Positions 36,493 to 46,117 of a stretch of DNA of 64,000 bases are shown here, piece after piece. The notes under the pieces were generated by a model. It had not been told where the DNA came from and ran no database searches. It worked only from the letters and a program-made list of their open reading frames with translations. How positions within the stretch are numbered: position 1 is the first letter of the stretch; each line of letters starts with the position of its first letter. A program made the translations under genes and the position numbers. The DNA comes from Gluconacetobacter diazotrophicus PA1 5 (GTDB lineage: Bacteria; Pseudomonadota; Alphaproteobacteria; Acetobacterales; Acetobacteraceae): assembly GCF_000067045.1 (NCBI RefSeq), contig NC_010125.1, positions 398,001-462,000 of the forward strand. The letters run 5' to 3'.

Positions 36493-37992
36493 ATGAGTCT
36501 GGATGAAGACAAGACCAACGATAGCGCGTTTCACGCTCGCCTGATCGCGGAAGTGCTGGAAGCATACCCGGACAAGGCCCGCAAGCGCCGGCAGAAGCAT
36601 CTGAACGTCGCCGGCCAAGCCGAAGCCGAGGCGCAGGACGCCGGCGAAGAAGGCGTGATGCTGAGCGAATGCGACGTCAAGTCGAACGTGAAGTCCGTGC
36701 CGGGCGTCATGACGATCCGCGGCTGCGCCTATGCCGGATCGAAGGGCGTGGTCTGGGGGCCGGTCAAGGACATGGTCCATATCAGCCATGGCCCGGTCGG
36801 CTGCGGACAGTATTCGTGGTCGCAGCGCCGCAACTACTATATCGGCAATACCGGCGTCGACTCGTTCGTCACCATGCAGTTCACGTCCGATTTCCAGGAA
36901 AAGGACATCGTGTTCGGCGGTGACAAGAAGCTGGAAAAGATCATCGACGAAATCGATGAGCTCTTTCCGCTGGCCAAGGGAATTTCGGTGCAGTCCGAAT
37001 GCCCGATCGGCCTGATCGGCGACGACATCGAGGCGGTATCGCGCAAGAAGAAGAAGGAAATCGGCAAGACCATCGTGCCGGTCCGGTGCGAGGGCTTCCG
37101 CGGCGTTTCGCAGTCGCTGGGCCATCATATCGCCAATGATGCCATCCGGGACTGGGTGTTCGACGGCGAGGACAAGCACGCGGCGTTCGAGACGACGCCT
37201 TATGACGTCAACGTCATCGGTGACTACAACATCGGCGGCGATGCCTGGTCGTCACGCATCCTGCTGGAAGAAATGGGCCTGCGCGTCGTGGGCAACTGGT
37301 CCGGCGATGCGACGCTGGCCGAAATCGAGCGCGCGCCCAAGGCGAAGCTGAACCTGATTCACTGCTATCGCTCGATGAACTATATCTGCCGGCATATGGA
37401 AGAAAAGTACAATATTCCCTGGACGGAATATAACTTCTTCGGCCCGTCGCAGATCGCGGCATCGCTGCGCAAGATCGCGGCCCTGTTCGACGAGAAGATC
37501 CAGGAAGGCGCCGAGCGCGTCATCGCGAAATACCAGCCCCTGGTCGATGCGGTGATCGAGAAGTTCCGTCCGCGCCTGGCGGGCAAGAAGGTCATGCTGT
37601 ATGTCGGCGGCCTGCGTCCGCGCCACGTCGTCAATGCCTATAACGACCTGGGCATGGAAATCGTCGGCACTGGCTACGAATTCGGCCACAACGACGACTA
37701 TCAGCGCACTGGACACTACGTCAGGGAAGGCACGCTGATCTACGACGACGTCACCGGGTATGAACTGGAGAAGTTCATCGAAGGCATCCGTCCGGACCTG
37801 GTCGGATCGGGCATCAAGGAAAAATATCCCGTGCAGAAGATGGGCATCCCGTTCCGTCAGATGCATTCATGGGATTATTCGGGCCCGTATCATGGCTATG
37901 ATGGTTTCGCCATCTTCGCCCGTGACATGGATCTTGCCATCAATAATCCGGTCTGGAGCATGTTCAAGGCTCCGTGGAAAAACGCCGCCTGA
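36493..37992 (+). CDS. nifD: Nitrogenase MoFe protein alpha chain NifD
   Basis: A 499-residue alpha subunit of dinitrogenase. P-cluster ligands are Cys78 (IRGCAYAG), Cys104 (PVGCGQYS) and Cys170 ([11 protein letters not shown]). FeMo-cofactor is held by Cys291 ([12 protein letters not shown]) and His458 ([17 protein letters not shown]). ATG 36493 follows AGGGGACC. The gene is full length and 65 bp after nifH, with nifK 64 bp on. Confidence 0.98.
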
Positions 37993-38056
37993 GGCCATAA
38001 CGCAGCCGGCGTGCCGTATGGCGCACGCGGGTGGGTAAAGGACAGAGGGTAAGATC

Positions 38057-39592
38057 ATGCCTCAAAATGTCGATAAGATTCTCGATCACGCACCGTTGTT
38101 CCGCGAACCGGAATATCAGGAGATGCTGGCCGGGAAAGCGAAGCTGGAGAACATGCCTCCGGCGGACAAGGTCGTCGAGATCGCCGACTGGACCAAGAGC
38201 TGGGAGTACCGCGAGAAAAATTTCGCGCGCGAATCCCTGTCGGTCAATCCGGCCAAGGCCTGCCAGCCGCTGGGCGCCGTCTTCGTGGCCTCGGGTTTCG
38301 AGCGCACCATGAGCTTCGTGCACGGCTCGCAGGGATGCGTCGCGTACTATCGTTCGCATCTCTCCCGCCATTTCAAGGAGCCGTCATCGGCCGTGTCGTC
38401 GTCCATGACGGAAGACGCGGCGGTGTTCGGCGGCCTGAACAACATGGTGGACGGGCTGGCGAATACCTACAAGCTGTATGACCCGAAGATGATCGCGGTG
38501 TCGACGACCTGCATGGCGGAGGTCATCGGCGACGATCTGCACGCCTTCATCCAGACGGCCAAGGGCAAGGGGTCCGTCCCCGAGGAATTTGACGTTCCGT
38601 TCGCCCATACCCCGGCCTTCGTCGGCAGCCACGTGACGGGCTACGACAACATGCTCAAGGGTATCCTGGAGCATTTCTGGAAGGGCAGGACGCCGGTCCC
38701 CAACCGTTCGGTCAACATCATCCCCGGGTTCGACGGTTTCGCGGTCGGCAACAATCGCGAGCTGAAGCGCATCCTGGGCATGATGGGCGTGCAGTACACG
38801 ATCCTGTCCGACGTGTCGGATCAGTTCGATACGCCGTCGGATGGCGAGTACCGCATGTATGACGGCGGCACGAAGATCGAGGCCGCGCGTGATGCGGTGA
38901 ACGCCGATTACACGATTTCGCTTCAGGAATACTGCACGCCGAAGACGCTGGAATATTGCCAGAGCTTCGGGCAGAAGACCGCGTCCTTCCATTACCCGCT
39001 GGGCATCGGGGCGACGGACGACCTGCTGCAGAAACTGTCGGAGATTTCGGGCAAGCCGGTTCCGCAGGAACTGGAAATGGAGCGTGGCCGCCTGGTCGAC
39101 GCGCTGGCCGACAGCCAGGCCTACCTGCATGGCAAGACGTACGCGATCTACGGCGATCCCGATTTCGTCTATGGCATGGCGCGCTTCATCCTGGAAACCG
39201 GGGGCGAGCCGAAGCACTGCCTGGCGACCAACGGCAGCAAGGCGTGGGAAGCGCAGATGCAGGAACTGTTCGACAGTTCCCCGTTCGGCGTCGGGTGCAA
39301 GGCGTGGGGCGGCAAGGATCTGTGGCATATGCGGTCCCTGCTGGCGACGGAAAAGGTCGACCTGTTGATCGGCAATTCGTATGGCAAGTATCTGGAACGC
39401 GATACGGACACGCCGCTGATCCGTCTGATGTTCCCGATCTTCGACCGGCATCATCACCATCGTTTCCCGGTCTGGGGATATCAGGGCGCCCTGCGCGTTC
39501 TGGTGACGTTGCTGGACAAGATCTTCGACAAGCTTGACGACGATACGATCCAGGCGGGCGTCACCGATTATTCCTTTGACCTGACGCGCTGA
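38057..39592 (+). CDS. nifK: Nitrogenase MoFe protein beta chain NifK
   Basis: A 511-residue beta subunit. Cys69, Cys94 ([15 protein letters not shown]) and Cys152 ([13 protein letters not shown]) are the P-cluster ligands. The C-terminal [21 protein letters not shown] block is typical. It forms the alpha2beta2 tetramer with NifD. Full length. Confidence 0.98.
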
Positions 39593-39598
39593 ACACTA

Positions 39599-39625
39599 CG
39601 CCGGGCGGTCCCGTGCCGCCCGGCG
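39599..39625 (+). repeat. Hairpin between nifK and nifE
   Basis: CGCCGGGCGG and CCGCCCGGCG form a perfect 10-bp stem around a 7-base loop shortly after the nifK stop. No T tract follows, so it may attenuate rather than stop transcription into nifE. Confidence 0.6.
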
Positions 39626-39662
39626 TCCTACATGATGCCGGATCCGAGGGTTGGAGAGGACG

Positions 39663-41102
39663 ATGAGCGACGCTTTGAAGGCGAAGGTTACCGAACTGTT
39701 CAACGAGCCAGGGTGTGAAAAGAACCTGGCGAAGGGCGAAAAGGAGCGCAGGAAGGGGTGTTCCAAGCCGCTGACGCCCGGTGCGGCGGCGGGGGGGTGC
39801 GCGTTTGACGGCGCGAAGATCGCGCTGCAGCCCATTACGGATGCGGTCCATCTGGTCCATGGTCCGCTGGCCTGCGAAGGCAATGGCTGGGACAACCGGC
39901 ATGCCGCCAGTTCCGGACCGAAACTGTATCGCCTGGGCGCCACGACGGATCTGTCGCAGATGGATATCGTCATGGGGCTGGGCGAAAAGCGGCTGTACAA
40001 GGCCATCAAGGACGTCATCGCCCGCTATGCGCCACCCGCGGTCTTCGTCTATTCCACATGCGTTCCGGCGCTGACCGGCGATGATGTCGTCGCGGTCTGC
40101 GCCCATGCCAGCCAGAAGCTGGCGACGCCGTGCATCCCGGTCAACGCCCCGGGCTTTGTCGGCGGGAAGAACCTGGGCAACAAGCTGGCGGGCGAGGCGC
40201 TGCTGGATTATGTGATCGGGACGATGGAGCCCGAAATCAGCACGCCCACGGATATCAATATTCTTGGCGAATATAATCTTTCGGGCGAATTGTGGCAGAT
40301 CCTGCCGCTGTTTCGGGCCCTGGGGATTCGGGTCCATGCCTGCGTGACGGGCGATGCCCGCTATCGCGAGGTTGCGTCGGCGCACCGGTCGCGCGTCAAC
40401 ATGATGGTGTGCTCGACCTCGCTGATCAACGTCGCGCGCAAGATGGAAGAACGGTGGGGCATTCCGTACTTTGAAGGATCTTTCTACGGAATCGAGGACA
40501 CCTCCGCCGCCCTGCGGGCCATCGCCGGGATGCTGGTGGCCCGTGGCGCGCCGGCCGACCTGCCGGCCCGGGCCGAGGCCCTGATCGCGGAGGAGGAAGC
40601 CCGCGCCTGGGAGGCCATCGCCCCCTATCGCGCGCGGCTGGAGGGCAAGCGGGTGCTGCTCTATACCGGCGGTGTCAAATCCTGGTCGATCGTTTCCGCC
40701 CTGCAGGAGATCGGGATGGTCGTCGTGGGCACGTCGGTCCGGAAATCCACCGATAACGACAAGCAGAAGATCAAGGACCTGATGGGCGGCGACGCCCACA
40801 TGGTGGACGCCATCCCGCCGCGGGAGATGTACGCCCAGTTGCGGCGCGGCGACGCGGACATCCTGCTGTCCGGCGGACGGACGCAGTTCGTGGCGCTGAA
40901 GGCCCGGGTGCCCTGGCTGGATATCAACCAGGAACGGCACCAGGCCTATGCCGGATATGACGGCATGGTGGCGCTGGTGCGTGAACTGGATCGGTCCCTG
41001 TCCAACCCGGTCTGGGCGGATGTCCGCCGCCCGGCCCCGTGGGAGGAGGACGATGCCGATGCGTTCCTGGATGACGCGCCGTTCCTGACCCCCTTGTCCT
41101 GA
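39663..41102 (+). CDS. nifE: FeMo-cofactor scaffold protein NifE
   Basis: A 479-residue scaffold subunit related to NifD. Conserved cysteines lie in GGCAFDGAKIAL, GPLACEGNGWDNR and YSTCVPALTGDD. With NifN it forms the NifEN complex where NifB-co becomes FeMo-cofactor. ATG 39663 (MSDALKAKV) follows GGAGAGG; ATG 39651 is four codons earlier. It is followed by nifN. Confidence 0.97.
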   Translation: MSDALKAKVTELFNEPGCEKNLAKGEKERRKGCSKPLTPGAAAGGCAFDGAKIALQPITDAVHLVHGPLACEGNGWDNRHAASSGPKLYRLGATTDLSQMDIVMGLGEKRLYKAIKDVIARYAPPAVFVYSTCVPALTGDDVVAVCAHASQKLATPCIPVNAPGFVGGKNLGNKLAGEALLDYVIGTMEPEISTPTDINILGEYNLSGELWQILPLFRALGIRVHACVTGDARYREVASAHRSRVNMMVCSTSLINVARKMEERWGIPYFEGSFYGIEDTSAALRAIAGMLVARGAPADLPARAEALIAEEEARAWEAIAPYRARLEGKRVLLYTGGVKSWSIVSALQEIGMVVVGTSVRKSTDNDKQKIKDLMGGDAHMVDAIPPREMYAQLRRGDADILLSGGRTQFVALKARVPWLDINQERHQAYAGYDGMVALVRELDRSLSNPVWADVRRPAPWEEDDADAFLDDAPFLTPLS

Positions 41103-41113
41103 GGAGTTCGTCC

Positions 41114-42511
41114 GTGGCCACCATCGTGAAGCCGCGCAAGGCGGCGTCCGTCAATCCGCTGAAATCCTCGACGCCGCTGGGCGCGGCGCTGGCCTATCTG
41201 GGTATCGACGGCGCGGTGCCGCTGTTCCATGGCTCGCAGGGCTGCACGTCCTTCGCGCTGGTCCTGACCGTGCGCCATTACAAGGAAGCGATCCCGCTGC
41301 AGACCACGGCGATGGACGAGGTCGCGACCATCCTGGGGGCCGCGGGCAATTTGGAAGAGGCACTGCTGAATTTGCAGCGGCGGATGAAGCCGCGCTTCAT
41401 CGGCATCGCCTCGACCGCACTGGTCGAGACCAGGGGAGAGGATTATGCCGGCGACCTGAAGCTGATCCTCCAGCGGCAGCCCGAACTGGCGGATACACGG
41501 ATCGTCTTCGCCTCGACCCCGGATTATGCCGGCGCGCTGGAGGACGGCTGGGCGGCCGCCGTCAGCGCGATCATCGAATCGGTCGTGGCCCCGTGGTCGC
41601 CGACGGTGACGTCGTTCCAGCAGGTCAACGTCCTGCCGGGCGTGCACCAGACCCCGGCCGACATCGAGGCGCTGCGGGACCTGATCGAAAGCTTCGGCCT
41701 GTATCCCGTGATCCTGCCGGACCTGTCCGGATCGCTGGACGGTCATGTGGCCGAGAACTGGTGCCCGACCACGCAGGGCGGCGCGCGGATGGAAGAAGTG
41801 GCGCAGATGGCGCGCGCGGTGCACACCATCGCCATCGGCGAGCATATGCGCGCGCCGGCCGACCTGCTGGGCAGCGTAACCGGCGTGCCGGTCACGCTGT
41901 TTCCCACCCTGACGGGACTTGCGGCCAACGACCGGCTGATGGCGCTGCTGTCGCGCCTGTCGGGCCGGGCGGTGCCGGGGCGCTATCGCCGCCAGCGCAG
42001 CCAGTTGCTGGACGCGATGCTGGACGGTCATTTCCATTTCGGCGGCAAGCGCATCGCGATCGCCGCCGATCCCGATCTTCTGTATGGCCTGTCGGCCTTC
42101 TTTGCCGGAATGGGCGCACGGATCGTCGCCGCGGTCGCCTCGACGTCCAATGCGCCGAACCTGGACTCCATTCCCGCGGACAGCGTCATCGTGGGCGACC
42201 TGACGGATCTTGAAGACGCGGTCCACGCGGCGGGGGGCGCCGATCTGCTGGTCACCCACAGTCACGGCCGTCAGTCCGCCGACCGCCTGGGCATTCCGCT
42301 GATGCGCGTGGGCTTTCCCATTTTCGATCGTCTGGGCACCGCGCACGCGCAGACCATCGGATATCGCGGCACGCGCGACCTGATCTTCCGCGTCGCCAAC
42401 CTGTTCCTGGGCCAGATGCATGAGCACACGCCGGACGATTTCGGCCACGTGCCGTCCGCCCATACGATCGAGGAGATAGTGCATGACAGCGCGTCGCTTG
42501 CAGCTCATTGA
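41114..42511 (+). CDS. nifN: FeMo-cofactor scaffold protein NifN
   Basis: A 465-residue NifN, related to NifK. It opens NPLKSSTPLGAALAYLGIDGAVPLFHGSQGCTSF and has the region PLMRVGFPIFDRLGTAHAQTIGYRGT near the C-terminus. The start is GTG 41114 with GAGGAG seven bases upstream. It overlaps nifX by 29 bp. Confidence 0.97.
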   Translation: MATIVKPRKAASVNPLKSSTPLGAALAYLGIDGAVPLFHGSQGCTSFALVLTVRHYKEAIPLQTTAMDEVATILGAAGNLEEALLNLQRRMKPRFIGIASTALVETRGEDYAGDLKLILQRQPELADTRIVFASTPDYAGALEDGWAAAVSAIIESVVAPWSPTVTSFQQVNVLPGVHQTPADIEALRDLIESFGLYPVILPDLSGSLDGHVAENWCPTTQGGARMEEVAQMARAVHTIAIGEHMRAPADLLGSVTGVPVTLFPTLTGLAANDRLMALLSRLSGRAVPGRYRRQRSQLLDAMLDGHFHFGGKRIAIAADPDLLYGLSAFFAGMGARIVAAVASTSNAPNLDSIPADSVIVGDLTDLEDAVHAAGGADLLVTHSHGRQSADRLGIPLMRVGFPIFDRLGTAHAQTIGYRGTRDLIFRVANLFLGQMHEHTPDDFGHVPSAHTIEEIVHDSASLAAH

Positions 42512-42977
42512 ACCGGAAGCCGGCGGGGACGGTGCCGCCGCCGGTGTCGTGCCGCGCCTGCGGATCGCGATCGCGACCCAGGACATGAAGGCGCTGAACG
42601 CGCATTTCGGGTCCGCCCGACGCTTCGCGGTCTGGGACGTGACGCCGGACGATGCCCATTTTGTCGAGGCGGTGGGGTTCGACGACGTCTCGGACGAATC
42701 CGGCGCGCACAAGGTGGACGTCGACGACAGGATCGGCCCCAAGGTCGATGCCCTGGCGGGATGCAACCTGCTGTTCGTCCTGGCCATTGGCGGTCCGGCG
42801 GCGGCGAAGGTGGTCGGCGCGCATATCCACCCGGTCAAGCTGCCCGCGCCGCAGAGCATCGCGTCGGTGATCGAACGCGTCCAGACGATGATGAAGGGCA
42901 ACCCGCCGCCCTGGCTGCGCAAGGTGATGGGGGCGGCCGTACCCCGTTCGATGGATTTTCTGGATGAGGAGGACTGA
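42483..42977 (+). CDS. nifX: FeMo-cofactor carrier protein NifX
   Basis: A 164-residue NifX that carries NifB-co or VK-cluster between NifB and NifEN. RLRIAIATQDMKALNAHFGSARRFAVWDV and LLFVLAIGGPAAAKVVGAHIHPVKLP are the family motifs. It is coupled to nifN by a 29-bp overlap, and a 2-bp gap leads to the next gene. Confidence 0.95.
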   Translation: MTARRLQLIEPEAGGDGAAAGVVPRLRIAIATQDMKALNAHFGSARRFAVWDVTPDDAHFVEAVGFDDVSDESGAHKVDVDDRIGPKVDALAGCNLLFVLAIGGPAAAKVVGAHIHPVKLPAPQSIASVIERVQTMMKGNPPPWLRKVMGAAVPRSMDFLDEED

Positions 42978-42979
42978 CG

Positions 42980-43441
42980 ATGTCGCAAGCCGGTGTGATT
43001 GACGATCCGATGGCGACCTCGTTCATGAAGGCGCTGGTCGGGCGGATCCGTGCCGAGGACATGTACGGGGCCTGGGAACGCAAGACGAATGAAATGCTCC
43101 TTGACGATTATATCGTCAGCAAGGAGGAGCGGCGGGCCATGCCGATGATCAGCGACCCCGATCCCGACACGCTGGCGCGGGTCGAGACGTTCTTCCAGGC
43201 CGTCGGCCTCGCCATCGAGCAGGAGACGGGGCTGATCGCCTCGCCGATGATGAAGATGAGCCATGAGGGATTCGGTCGCGTCATCCTGACGACCGGGCGG
43301 CTGGTCGTCTTCATGAAGACCCTGCGCGACGTGCATCGCTTCGGTTTCGACAGCCTGTCCGCCCTGGCGGCGGAAGGGGCGAAGGCCGTGAATGCGGCGG
43401 TGGCCGAAATCAACCGGTTTCCCGAAGTGGCCCGGGCGTGA
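42980..43441 (+). CDS. NifX-associated nitrogen fixation protein (DUF269)
   Basis: A 153-residue protein of the NifX-associated DUF269 family. FMKALVGRIRAEDMYGAWERKTNEMLLDDYIVSKEERRAMP is typical. It always follows nifX, and its exact function is uncertain though linked to cofactor traffic. Cotranscribed with nifX and the next two small genes. Confidence 0.93.
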   Translation: MSQAGVIDDPMATSFMKALVGRIRAEDMYGAWERKTNEMLLDDYIVSKEERRAMPMISDPDPDTLARVETFFQAVGLAIEQETGLIASPMMKMSHEGFGRVILTTGRLVVFMKTLRDVHRFGFDSLSALAAEGAKAVNAAVAEINRFPEVARA

Positions 43442-43452
43442 CGGAGGGCACC

Positions 43453-43662
43453 ATGACGGATATCGCGGAACTGAAGGCGGAACTGAAGAAGCTGTCCGCC
43501 CGGGCCACCAAGGCGAAGATGGATCTGCACGATCTGTCCGAGGACCTGCCCGTCAACTGGCAGGCGATTCCCGACATCGCCGCGCAGGCGCATCGGGCCT
43601 TTGCCGAACTGACCGAAAAACGCGCGGCGCTGGCCGCGATCGAAGACGCGACGAAGGAATAG
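43453..43662 (+). CDS. DUF683/CCE_0567-type small metalloprotein
   Basis: A 69-residue helical protein with DIAELKAELKKLSARATKAKMDLHDLSEDLP, recognised as the DUF683/CCE_0567 family found after nifX-DUF269 in nif operons. It should form an antiparallel helical hairpin like the known Rop-like structure. Function is unknown. ATG 43453 is used; a GTG five codons earlier overlaps the previous gene. Confidence 0.88.
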   Translation: MTDIAELKAELKKLSARATKAKMDLHDLSEDLPVNWQAIPDIAAQAHRAFAELTEKRAALAAIEDATKE

Positions 43663-43666
43663 AGAG

Positions 43667-43951
43667 ATGGGAAGTGTCACACGCGACGGCCGGCCGTGGC
43701 AGCCGGAATACCTGCTCGCGATCGATCCGGCGCTGTGCATCGGCTGCGGCCGGTGCTTCAAGGTCTGCGGCCGGGGCGTCATGACCCTGCGCGGCCTGAC
43801 CGACGAAGGGGAACTGGTCGACGACGATGACGACGGCGATGACGACGTGGAACGTCGGGTGATGGCCCTGGTCGACGCGGGGGCGTGTATCGGCTGCGGT
43901 GCCTGCGCGCGGGTCTGCCCCACCAACTGCCAGGCGCACGGCGCGGGCTGA
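43667..43951 (+). CDS. fdxB: Nif-specific ferredoxin III FdxB
   Basis: A 94-residue ferredoxin with CIGCGRCFKVCGRG and CIGCGACARVCPTNC, binding two [4Fe-4S] clusters. An acidic insert (DDDDDGDDDV) separates them, characteristic of this nif-specific class. It probably supplies electrons for nitrogenase or cofactor assembly. Just before nifQ. Confidence 0.93.
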   Translation: MGSVTRDGRPWQPEYLLAIDPALCIGCGRCFKVCGRGVMTLRGLTDEGELVDDDDDGDDDVERRVMALVDAGACIGCGACARVCPTNCQAHGAG

Positions 43952-43969
43952 ACAGACAGGGAGGCGACG

Positions 43970-44587
43970 ATGCGGGCCGAGGACCTTCACGCCTGGCTGG
44001 TGGCCCAGGGCACGGGTACGGAATGCGATCGTTTCGATGTCCACGTCCTGGCCTCCATCCTTGCGATCGCGCTGATTCAGTCGCGTGAACGCGGCCTGCC
44101 CCTGCCGGGCCTGGTGGGCCTGGGGGGGCAGGACCTCGTCGCGCTGGTGGGGGCGATGCTTCCGGGCGCGCTGTCGCGTTTTCAGACGATGGCGGACCTG
44201 CCGGCGCCGGTCCCCGATGAAAACGAATCCATCCTGCGCGACCTGCTGCGCCGGGGAACGTCGGAAGGCTCGGAGTGGGAATACGGGCTTGCCGCCATGG
44301 TCGCGCGCCGGGCCATGGAACCGCATCACCTGTGGCAGGATCTGGGGCTTCGTCACCGGCGCGAACTGTCATGGATGCTGGAACGGCATTTCGAACCCCT
44401 GGCCCGCCGCAACACCGGCGACATGAAGTGGAAGAAGTTCTTTTTCCGCCTGATCTGCCGGGACGAGGGCTATCGCCTGTGCTCGACCCCGGTCTGCGAC
44501 GAATGTGACGATTTCGACGCCTGTTTCGGGGCCGAGGACGGTGAAAGCCTTCTGGCGCGCACGGCCGCCGGGCGTCCCGCCGCCTGA
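43970..44587 (+). CDS. nifQ: Molybdenum-processing protein NifQ
   Basis: A 205-residue NifQ, which delivers molybdenum to the NifEN/NifH complex. The C-terminal CSTPVCDECDDFDAC gives the Cys-X4-Cys-X2-Cys-X5-Cys motif for its iron-sulfur/Mo cluster. WKKFFFRLICRDEGY is a further conserved block. It is the last gene before a strong terminator. Confidence 0.95.
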   Translation: MRAEDLHAWLVAQGTGTECDRFDVHVLASILAIALIQSRERGLPLPGLVGLGGQDLVALVGAMLPGALSRFQTMADLPAPVPDENESILRDLLRRGTSEGSEWEYGLAAMVARRAMEPHHLWQDLGLRHRRELSWMLERHFEPLARRNTGDMKWKKFFFRLICRDEGYRLCSTPVCDECDDFDACFGAEDGESLLARTAAGRPAA

Positions 44588-44617
44588 CCGGTCTCTTCCT
44601 GCCGCTGGCCGATAAGG

Positions 44618-44646
44618 ATCCCGGCGCCTGCGCGCCGGGATTTTTC
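44618..44646 (+). terminator. Rho-independent terminator after nifQ
   Basis: ATCCCGGCGC and GCGCCGGGAT form a perfect 10-bp stem with a CTGC loop, followed by TTTT. It closes the nifHDKENX-fdxB-nifQ operon. Confidence 0.88.
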
Positions 44647-44754
44647 GTGCCCGCGATTTCATGTCCGCCCCATGCCGACACGTCGGGAATCCGACAACGT
44701 TGCAAATCGGACAGGACAGCCCCCGGAAAATAACCTCGGCCTTCTCTTTTGTCG

Positions 44755-44769
44755 TGGCACGCGGATTGC
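44755..44769 (+). promoter_or_regulatory. Sigma-54 promoter of iscA-nifUSVW
   Basis: TGGCACGCGGATTGC fits TGGC-N7-TTGC exactly, 44 bp before the iscA start. No exact TGT-N10-ACA site was found between the nifQ stop and this promoter. Confidence 0.87.
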
Positions 44770-44812
44770 GTGGTTTCCGTGCGGAAGACATTCGCGGGAA
44801 AAGGAGTTCACG

Positions 44813-45133
44813 ATGATTGAGATGACCCCCAGCGCGTGTGAGGCGGTACGCGCGGCCATCGCCGGTGCAGCGACCCCGGTCGAGGGAATCCGGATCATGG
44901 TCGAATCCGGTGGATGCTCGGGTTTCAAATACATGATGGGCCTGGTCGCGGCGCCCGAACCCTCGGACGTCGTGGTTGACATCGACGGCGTCAAGGTCTT
45001 CGTCGATGCCGAAAGCGGGCCACATCTGCAGGGCACCAAGGTCGATTTCGTGGTGACGCTGGAACAGTCGGGCTTCTCGTTCGACAATCCGAATGCGGCA
45101 TCGAAATGTTCCTGCGGAAAGTCCTTTAACTGA
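44813..45133 (+). CDS. Nif-associated HesB/IscA-type iron-sulfur assembly protein
   Basis: A 106-residue A-type iron-sulfur carrier with the three conserved cysteines in VESGGCSGF and the terminal SKCSCGKSFN. It hands clusters to nif targets and precedes nifU and nifS. ATG 44813 has AAGGAG seven bases upstream; earlier open-frame extension lies in the promoter. Confidence 0.93.
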   Translation: MIEMTPSACEAVRAAIAGAATPVEGIRIMVESGGCSGFKYMMGLVAAPEPSDVVVDIDGVKVFVDAESGPHLQGTKVDFVVTLEQSGFSFDNPNAASKCSCGKSFN

Positions 45134-45174
45134 ACTGTCGCGGCAGGGTCGGGCGTTGACGGAGGGAAATACAG

Positions 45175-46104
45175 ATGTGGGAATATTCCGATAAGGTAAA
45201 GGACTACTTCTTCAATCCCAAGAACGCCGGCGTGATGGAAGACGCCTCCGGCGTGGGCGAGGTCGGCGCGATCGCCTGCGGGGATGCGCTGAAGCTGATG
45301 ATCAAGGTCGATCCGCAGGATGAACGGATTACCGAGGCCCGGTTCCAGACCTTCGGCTGCGGGTCGGCCATTGCTTCGTCCTCCGCCCTGACCGAGATCA
45401 TCATCGGCAAGACGCTGGACCAGGCGCTGGAAATCAGCAACCAGGACATCGCCGATTTCCTGGGCGGCCTGCCCCCGGAAAAGATGCACTGTTCCGTCAT
45501 GGGGTACGAGGCCCTGCGCGCGGCGGTCGCGAACTATCGCGGCGAAGTCTGGGAAGACGATCACGAGGACGGCGCGCTGCTGTGCAGGTGCTTCGGCGTC
45601 GACGAGGGCATGGTCGAACGCGCCATCCGCAATAACGGCCTGACCAGCATGGAGCAGGTCGCCCAGTTCACCAAGGCGACCGGCAGTTGCGGCACCTGCG
45701 TCGAAGGCGTGGAGGGCGTGCTGGAACGCACCAATGCGGCGATGGTGGCCGAGGGCCTTCTGGACCCGGTGCAGGCTTTCGTGCCCGGCGGTGCCGCGCC
45801 CGTCCGGGGTCGCGCGCAGAAGACGTCACCGGTCGCACCCCCGGCGCGTACGGGCGGCAAGATGACCACCGTGCAGAAGATCCGCGCCATCGAAGAGGTG
45901 CTGGAGGAGCTTCGCCCGGCGCTGCGCAACGACGGCGGCGACTGCGAACTGGTCGATGTCGAGGACAACCGCGTGATGGTCCGGCTGACCGGGGCCTGCG
46001 TGAATTGCCAGCTGGCCGCCGTGACGGTGCAGGGCATCCAGGGACGTATCGCCGAACGGCTGGGCACGCCGGTGCGTGTCATTCCGGTGCAGGCCGGGCA
46101 GTGA
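45175..46104 (+). CDS. nifU: Iron-sulfur scaffold protein NifU
   Basis: A 309-residue modular scaffold. The IscU-like domain has Cys35, Cys62 and Cys106. The central domain (CRCFGVDEG and GSCGTC) holds a permanent [2Fe-2S] cluster. The C-terminal Nfu domain has CVNCQLAA. It assembles clusters from NifS sulfur for nitrogenase. 13 bp before nifS. Confidence 0.96.
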   Translation: MWEYSDKVKDYFFNPKNAGVMEDASGVGEVGAIACGDALKLMIKVDPQDERITEARFQTFGCGSAIASSSALTEIIIGKTLDQALEISNQDIADFLGGLPPEKMHCSVMGYEALRAAVANYRGEVWEDDHEDGALLCRCFGVDEGMVERAIRNNGLTSMEQVAQFTKATGSCGTCVEGVEGVLERTNAAMVAEGLLDPVQAFVPGGAAPVRGRAQKTSPVAPPARTGGKMTTVQKIRAIEEVLEELRPALRNDGGDCELVDVEDNRVMVRLTGACVNCQLAAVTVQGIQGRIAERLGTPVRVIPVQAGQ

Positions 46105-46117
46105 AGGAGAGCGCGAC

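Noticed and set aside
40946-43336. 796-codon minus-strand frame opposite nifE-nifN-nifX
   Set aside because: The opposite strand carries certain nif genes, and this frame has shadow-like composition.
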